Part shown: positions 6,835 to 10,706 of the stretch, piece by piece
How the letters are laid out: each line of letters starts with the position of its first letter
How positions within the stretch are numbered: the stretch's first letter is position 1
Notes under the pieces: generated by a model
Database searches by the model: none
What the model was told of the DNA's origin: nothing
What the model saw: the letters and a program-made list of their open reading frames with translations, nothing else
Translations under genes and position numbers: made by a program
From: CAZGKX01 sp964525945
Lineage (GTDB): Bacteria > Pseudomonadota > Gammaproteobacteria > Legionellales > Legionellaceae
Reading direction: 5' to 3'
DNA length: 10,706 nt
NCBI GenBank assembly: GCA_964525945.1
Contig: CAZGKX010000070.1
Span: forward strand, 1-10,706

Positions 6835-7324
6835 AACGTAATTCGACAACTTGACTGTTAGGGTATACATGAATAAATGCTTTTTTTCCTGCTTGGTAAT
6901 CAATATCACGCAATATCTCTGCGAGCGTTTGATCTTTGAGATTCAAACTAATTAAAATGGGAATCCCAGGGGCTTGGCCCAATATGCGGTAACGAAAATG
7001 TGCAGCGCTGGCCACGCGCTCGGTAAGTTCGGAAATAGGTCCTGACCAATCCACAGAGGCTCTTGTTTGCAAATTGTGCGCATTCGGAATGGTCAATGTA
7101 TTGTCGGTGCTGGGTGGCGTTATGACCTTCTCAACGCGGGCCATTTCCATCATGGAATCGCTCACTGAATTCGCTGCTTCTACCAATTTTATTGTTGCAT
7201 CGTCAGTGGGGTTGTTGGCCGGAGGTCGTCTAGAAGTGCCTGCACATCCTGTGACAAGCAGGATGACCAATAGGAACATTAGACCATCTTTGAGCAGTGC
7301 AAAAATCCTCGGCTTGTTGTTCAT
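6815..7324 (-). CDS. dotD: DotD, outer-membrane lipoprotein with secretin N0-like domain
   Basis: The product is 169 residues from ATG 7324, close to the size of Legionella DotD. It has an N-terminal basic region, a hydrophobic core (about 15-25) and a lipobox VTGC with C27 lipidated. A flexible Pro/Asn-rich linker (about 30-45) follows. The C-terminal part (about 90-166, from VDWSGPISELTERVA to the end, including ILISLNLKDQTLAEILRDI) corresponds to the small domain shown by crystallography in Legionella DotD to resemble the N0 domain of secretins. DotD acts with DotC at the outer membrane to recruit and assemble DotH. The gene is first of the dotD-dotC-dotB set, 63 bp from rsmD. A candidate promoter lies in that spacer. 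No clear ribosome site is visible before the ATG. Confidence 0.95.
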   Translation of the reverse strand: MNNKPRIFALLKDGLMFLLVILLVTGCAGTSRRPPANNPTDDATIKLVEAANSVSDSMMEMARVEKVITPPSTDNTLTIPNAHNLQTRASVDWSGPISELTERVASAAHFRYRILGQAPGIPILISLNLKDQTLAEILRDIDYQAGKKAFIHVYPNSQVVELRYANIYS

Positions 7325-7362
7325 TTATTATTATGCTTTTTGGGCTGTTGGCATTGTTACTG

Positions 7363-7391
7363 ATTGAAACAGGAGCGTGACTGCTTGTCAA
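7363..7391 (-). promoter_or_regulatory. Candidate sigma70 promoter for dotD-dotC-dotB
   Basis: On the minus strand a perfect TTGACA (7391-7386) is followed after 17 bp by TTCAAT (7368-7363), which matches four of six consensus -10 bases. Transcription would start around 7356 and leave a leader of about 30 nt before dotD. The -35 overlaps the rsmD stop codon and sits inside a small perfect palindrome, CTGCTT-GTC-AAGCAG (7381-7395), which could be an operator or a weak hairpin. It is identified by eye only. Confidence 0.45.
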
Positions 7392-7939
7392 GCAGACTTC
7401 TGATATAAGGCATAAATGACGGCACCCGCTTGTTTTAATTTAATGTTTTTCCAATGTTGGTCATCCAAGGATAAGGTGTGCGGTGCTTCTAAATAAAGCA
7501 ACCCGCCGGGCGCTAACAGCGTGGTTTTGGCAAAGATGTCCAAGCATTCGCGAAAAAGATGGGGTTGATCAAAAGGTGGGTCTAAAAAAATTAGATCGAA
7601 GGTTGCTGTGGTGTTTTGTATATAATGCAAGGTATCGCCTTGCGTCACCTGGATTTTGGTTGAATGAAAGGCATGGGCAATTTTTTGCAGTTGCGCGTAG
7701 GCTTCTTTGTTTAGCTCAACCAAGTGCACCCAACCGGCTCCTCGCGACAACGCTTCAAAACCCAGCGCCCCGGTCCCCGCAAACGCATCCAAACAACGGG
7801 CGTCACGAATATCATGCATGAGCCAATTAAACACGGTTTCCCGCACCCGATCGGTTGTTGGCCTTAAGCCTTGTACCGCCGGGACCGGTAGTTTTTTACC
7901 ACGGTATAAACCACCGATAATGCGAACTTGGTGTTTCAT
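7388..7939 (-). CDS. rsmD: RsmD, 16S rRNA (guanine-N2) methyltransferase (m2G966)
   Basis: The product is 183 residues, slightly shorter than E. coli RsmD (198). It has the family layout: RIIGG near the N-terminus, then RPTTDRVRETVFNWL (26-40). The SAM-binding loop is DAFAGTGALG (51-60), with FEALSRGA after it, and the catalytic DPPF lies at 120-123, the N2-guanine methyltransferase signature. The enzyme methylates G966 of 16S rRNA on the assembling 30S subunit with SAM as donor. It is cytosolic, with no signal or membrane segment. The ATG overlaps the stop of the upstream M16 gene as ATGA, implying coupled translation, and there is no good ribosome site of its own. It is a housekeeping gene unrelated to secretion; its position between the peptidase pair and dotD is a matter of shared transcription or conserved neighbourhood. 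Confidence 0.95.
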   Translation of the reverse strand: MKHQVRIIGGLYRGKKLPVPAVQGLRPTTDRVRETVFNWLMHDIRDARCLDAFAGTGALGFEALSRGAGWVHLVELNKEAYAQLQKIAHAFHSTKIQVTQGDTLHYIQNTTATFDLIFLDPPFDQPHLFRECLDIFAKTTLLAPGGLLYLEAPHTLSLDDQHWKNIKLKQAGAVIYALYQKSA

Positions 7940-9234
7940 GTTTTGCCCACGCTGATTTGTAACAACTGATTGGGATTAATCAGCGTTTGAAAAGCCTTTT
8001 TAATATCGCTGCCAGTAACCGCATTAATATTTGCAACGTACATGGCAAGAAAGTTGCTGGGTAAATGGTAAAATTCAATTTTAAGCAACATTTCGGCAAT
8101 GCTGTGATTGCTTGCGTATGAAAATGGAAAGCTTCCTGTCAAGTATTGTTGTGCGGCCTTTAATTGTTGCGGGGTAGGCCCTAACTCGATAAATTTGCTC
8201 AACGTTTCTCGAGTTAGAGTTAACGCGGCTTTGGTTTGGTTTGTTTTTGTGGCAAAACTAATGATAAAAGGCCCTCGTCCCGGCATCGGTAAAAATTGGC
8301 TGTTTACACCATACGTGAGCCCTCTTTTTAAGCGTAATTCGTTATTCAAATCAGAATCAAGACCGTTGCCGCCTAAAATATAATTGCCCACTTGCAATGG
8401 GTAAAAATTAGCATCATGGTGAGAAATGCCCAGTTGACCTATGCGCACTTGGGTTTGTGATGAAGGGTAAGTGACTTCAATGTTGATTTCTTTGGTAGGT
8501 GATGTGGCGAATGGGATAGCTGTCGCAGGTTGTCCTGCAGGAAGATCATGTGCTATTTCTTCGGCCAATCGATGCGCCGTTGTTGCATCAATAGCGCCAA
8601 CAATTGCTATGACGGCGTTGCGTCCGACAAAATAGCGTTGATAGAAGCGCCGCACGTGTTCGACGTTTATTTTTTGCAGCGTATTATAATTTCCTTCGAT
8701 GGGGTGAGAATAAGGGTGCTCGCCATATAGAATTTGATAAAATGTATTGTGAGCAAGAATATCGGGCGATTCTTTTATTTTTGTCAGGGTTAACAATTGC
8801 AAGTTTTTTTCATGATCAAACGCCGTGCTTGGAAAATCGGGATGATTGATGATCAATGTAAATTGATGAACGGCTTTGTTCAATGCGTCCTCATTGCTTA
8901 ACGTTCTTAGCCCCAAAAAAATCATGTCTTGGTTGTTTGTGGCGCTGTATTGCGCGCCGGTGCGTGCGAGGTTATCGGCGAGCGTTTTTGCATCAAGCCC
9001 CTGATTGCCTTTGTCCAACAAACGGGTTGTTAAGGCACTGATTCCCCATTGTTCTTGATCATAAGCAGACCCTGCAGCAAATGCTATGCCAATATCCAGC
9101 ATAGGAATATTCATGGCTGGGTGAAAAACGACCCGCGCGCCATTGCTTGTTTGCCAGTGTTGCACTTCGAGTGATTCAGCGCTCCATCCTGCAAAGCTTG
9201 CCAGGGTTAAAAAAACAGTCCAAATTCTTTTCAT
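7936..9234 (-). CDS. M16-family peptidase-like subunit lacking the zinc site (periplasmic)
   Basis: The product is 432 residues with an N-terminal signal peptide (MKRIW, then VFLTLASFAGWSA, cleavage about 19-20), so it is exported. It has two M16 half-domains. Where the catalytic partner has GVS-HALEH, this protein has GIS-ALTTR (64-71), so both zinc histidines and the catalytic glutamate are missing. It keeps RGLTYG (304-309), the Arg/Tyr signature of the non-catalytic half in M16 heterodimers, comparable to mitochondrial processing peptidase alpha or the second half of PqqL-type proteins. Most likely it forms a dimer with the product of the gene just upstream and shapes the substrate chamber. 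It lies 14 bp after that gene, with an AGGA ribosome site (CCAGGAT) about ten bases before the ATG, and it overlaps rsmD by 4 bp. The substrate is unknown. Confidence 0.9.
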   Translation of the reverse strand: MKRIWTVFLTLASFAGWSAESLEVQHWQTSNGARVVFHPAMNIPMLDIGIAFAAGSAYDQEQWGISALTTRLLDKGNQGLDAKTLADNLARTGAQYSATNNQDMIFLGLRTLSNEDALNKAVHQFTLIINHPDFPSTAFDHEKNLQLLTLTKIKESPDILAHNTFYQILYGEHPYSHPIEGNYNTLQKINVEHVRRFYQRYFVGRNAVIAIVGAIDATTAHRLAEEIAHDLPAGQPATAIPFATSPTKEINIEVTYPSSQTQVRIGQLGISHHDANFYPLQVGNYILGGNGLDSDLNNELRLKRGLTYGVNSQFLPMPGRGPFIISFATKTNQTKAALTLTRETLSKFIELGPTPQQLKAAQQYLTGSFPFSYASNHSIAEMLLKIEFYHLPSNFLAMYVANINAVTGSDIKKAFQTLINPNQLLQISVGKT

Positions 9235-9248
9235 AAAAAGTATCCTGG

Positions 9249-10559
9249 TTATTGCGGAAGTAGCTCCGTTTCAGTGCTATTGGATTCGAGCAGGTAATGC
9301 CGAGCCACGGCTTGTAGTTGTGCTGCGGTGACGCTGTTAATACGTTCGACATACTTATCGGCAACGGCCCACCCCAATCCTACGGTTTCGAGCAGGCCGA
9401 GTTCCATGGCTTGACCAAACATGGAATCACGTTCAAATACTTTTTGCGCAATGAGTTGGGTTTTAATTTGTTGCAATTCCTGCTCGCTGACCCGCTCTGT
9501 TTGGAGTTGCTTAATTTCGGCATAAATACCTTGTTGCAGTTCGCGCAGGGTATGATGGGCGCTAGGTATTGCCATAATGGTCAATTGGGTTTGATAGCGC
9601 GCATAAGGATTGTATGTCATCCCCACTTGGCTGGCCAAATTTTTGCCATTTTCCAAGTGTTGCGAAAAACGTCCCGTGGTGTCTGTGGCCATGATACCGG
9701 TTAATACGTCCAAGGCATAAGGATCCATCGCATTTTGTGGTGTCGAAGTGTTGGTTGTGGGGGTGAGAAACCCCAAAATAAGCATTGGCAATTGTGCTGG
9801 CGTGGAAATTTTTGCCATTTTTTTGCCCAGGCGTGGTGGTTCTACTTGCAATTTTCGCACAGGCAGCGCATGTGGCGATAATTTTCCAAAATATCGATTG
9901 GCCAAGGCGTATACCTCATTGGCTTTGACATCGCCGACCACGACCAGTGTGGCGTTATTGGGGGTATAATACCGCTGGTACCATTGTTTAGCATCGTCAA
10001 TGCTCATTTGTCGCAAATCATTCATCCAGCCTATAACGGGATGGTGGTAAGGGGAACTCAGATGAGCCGTTGCTAAAAAACGCTCAAACGCTAACGCTTG
10101 GGGATTGGTGTCTGTTCGCAAGCGACGCTCTTCTCGAATAACATTGATTTCTTTGCTAAATTCTTGTGGATCCCAAACGAGGTTTTGCATACGGTCAGCT
10201 TCAAGTTCAAAGCATTTAGCAAGATGAGTGGCCGCTATTTTTTCATAAAACACTGTATAATCGTGGCTGGTGAACGCATTTATTTCCCCACCCAGTGCCG
10301 CTATTGTTTTCGAAAAAACACCCAGAGGATTTTGCGGCGTACCCTTAAACATCAAGTGTTCGAGTGCATGAGAAACACCGGTAATGCCTCCGGGTTCATC
10401 GGCCGAGCCCACATTATACCAAAGCATGGAAATGGCCACCGGAGCCCGGTGATCTTCTTTGACTAAAATGTTTAAACCATTGTCCAATTTAAATTGCGTG
10501 ACTTGGCAGTAAGACTGCCCTGACATTAAAACCAACAGCAGTAGAAATAGAGTGCGCAT
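9249..10559 (-). CDS. M16-family zinc peptidase, catalytic subunit (periplasmic)
   Basis: The product is 436 residues from ATG 10559. The frame reaches upstream to a TTG at 10628, but ATG 10559 puts a clean signal peptide at the start (MRTLFLLLLVLMSG, cleavage near SYC-Q at 18), so the TTG is less likely. The inverted zinc motif HALEH (64-68) sits in GVSHALEHLMFKGT. The third zinc ligand, Glu, is probably E144 in REERR, 76 residues after the last histidine, which is the normal M16 spacing. NAFTSHDYTVFYE (94-106) is also typical of the family. It is a zinc metallopeptidase of the pitrilysin/processing-peptidase family, probably acting on peptides in the periplasm together with its paralogue downstream. 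It is first in the leftward run M16-M16-rsmD. The upstream ribosome site is poor. The assignment to the family is certain; the substrate is not. Confidence 0.94.
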   Translation of the reverse strand: MRTLFLLLLVLMSGQSYCQVTQFKLDNGLNILVKEDHRAPVAISMLWYNVGSADEPGGITGVSHALEHLMFKGTPQNPLGVFSKTIAALGGEINAFTSHDYTVFYEKIAATHLAKCFELEADRMQNLVWDPQEFSKEINVIREERRLRTDTNPQALAFERFLATAHLSSPYHHPVIGWMNDLRQMSIDDAKQWYQRYYTPNNATLVVVGDVKANEVYALANRYFGKLSPHALPVRKLQVEPPRLGKKMAKISTPAQLPMLILGFLTPTTNTSTPQNAMDPYALDVLTGIMATDTTGRFSQHLENGKNLASQVGMTYNPYARYQTQLTIMAIPSAHHTLRELQQGIYAEIKQLQTERVSEQELQQIKTQLIAQKVFERDSMFGQAMELGLLETVGLGWAVADKYVERINSVTAAQLQAVARHYLLESNSTETELLPQ

Positions 10560-10678
10560 AAATTTCAGAAGATAGGAAAAAAGTGGTAGAATTCCATATT
10601 TTACGTGTTTTGTATACACCTTGCACAATTTAGTTTGTCTTCAAAAGGTTGACTCGAGTTTAGCCAATTTTCTCTAAT
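10560..10678. promoter_or_regulatory. AT-rich leader/promoter region of the M16-rsmD operon
   Basis: This is non-coding as far as I can see. On the minus strand it holds TAAAAT-like and TATACA-like elements about 35-60 bases before the ATG. None has a -35 at normal spacing: the best, TTGTGC to TAAAAT, has a 19-bp spacer. The promoter for the M16 gene presumably lies here, but I cannot pin it down. Confidence 0.3.
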
Positions 10679-10706
10679 CCGTTCGCCCTGAGGAGCGTGC
10701 GTAGCA
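10679..10706. repeat. Left half of a palindromic intergenic repeat, cut by the window edge
   Basis: The last 28 bases begin CCGTTCGCCCTGAG, continue GAGCG, and end in TGC-GTA-GCA. The opening is a sequence I associate with short palindromic repeats scattered between genes in many proteobacteria, where the other arm reads CGAAGGGCGAACGG. TGC-GTA-GCA looks like the tip of the hairpin, so the second arm would lie just outside the window. It is GC-rich and contrasts sharply with the AT-rich DNA beside it. The identification is from memory of the motif; only one arm is visible. Confidence 0.5.

Noticed and set aside
6835..6909. An extended DotC start at GTG 6909
   Set aside because: It would place 25 residues before the lipoprotein signal and extend the overlap with dotD to 95 bp; ATG 6834 gives a normal lipoprotein signal and family length.
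9318..9704. A 128-codon plus-strand open frame opposite the M16 gene
   Set aside because: It lies wholly antisense to a well-supported gene and has no ribosome site or recognisable domain; it is a shadow frame.
10560..10628. An extended start (TTG 10628) for the catalytic M16 peptidase
   Set aside because: It buries the signal peptide behind 23 residues and uses a rare start codon without a ribosome site.
1..10706. tRNA or rRNA genes, CRISPR arrays, insertion sequences or a novel defence system
   Set aside because: I saw none: the window is almost fully occupied by recognisable dot/icm, M16 and rsmD genes, with no regularly spaced repeats, transposase frames or structured RNA signatures.

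Overview
The window carries a core block of a Dot/Icm type IVB secretion system (T4BSS) from a gammaproteobacterium of the order Legionellales (Legionella/Coxiella/Rickettsiella relatives). The evidence is the co-occurrence of icmX, icmW, icmV, dotA, dotB, dotC and dotD, each recognisable from its protein, in low- to mid-GC DNA. The family or genus cannot be settled from this sequence alone. A run of 10 Ns inside icmV shows that this is a draft or scaffolded assembly.

Left part (1-4711): a divergent pair of operons. icmW-icmX run leftward; icmX leaves the window, so only its first 306 codons are present. icmV-dotA run rightward. In both pairs the genes overlap by ATGA, which suggests translational coupling. 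The ~100-bp divergent spacer holds a perfect GTAAA-N6-GTAAA direct repeat that matches the CpxR box known to control Legionella icm/dot genes, and a plausible icmV promoter. dotA ends at a strong hairpin (4726-4754) that separates it from the convergent dotB.

Middle part (4785-7324): dotD-dotC-dotB, leftward, with overlapping ends. This encodes two outer-membrane lipoproteins and the inner-membrane-associated ATPase. dotB appears to start at a non-ATG codon.

Right part (7388-10559), same strand and upstream of dotD: two M16-family peptidase paralogues (one with an intact HxxEH zinc site, one without it) and rsmD, the 16S rRNA guanine methyltransferase. They are tightly spaced. A candidate promoter overlapping the rsmD stop codon may drive dotDCB separately. 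The far right edge (10679-10706) looks like one half of a palindromic intergenic repeat cut by the window border.

Together the genes supply a periplasmic/inner-membrane channel protein (DotA), its partners IcmV and IcmX, the effector adaptor IcmW, and the ATPase/outer-membrane parts DotB, DotC and DotD. I see no unknown defence, toxin or mobile system. The most interesting signals are the regulatory repeat, the non-standard dotB start, the assembly gap flanked by a short repeat, the compact convergent dotA/dotB layout and the edge repeat.
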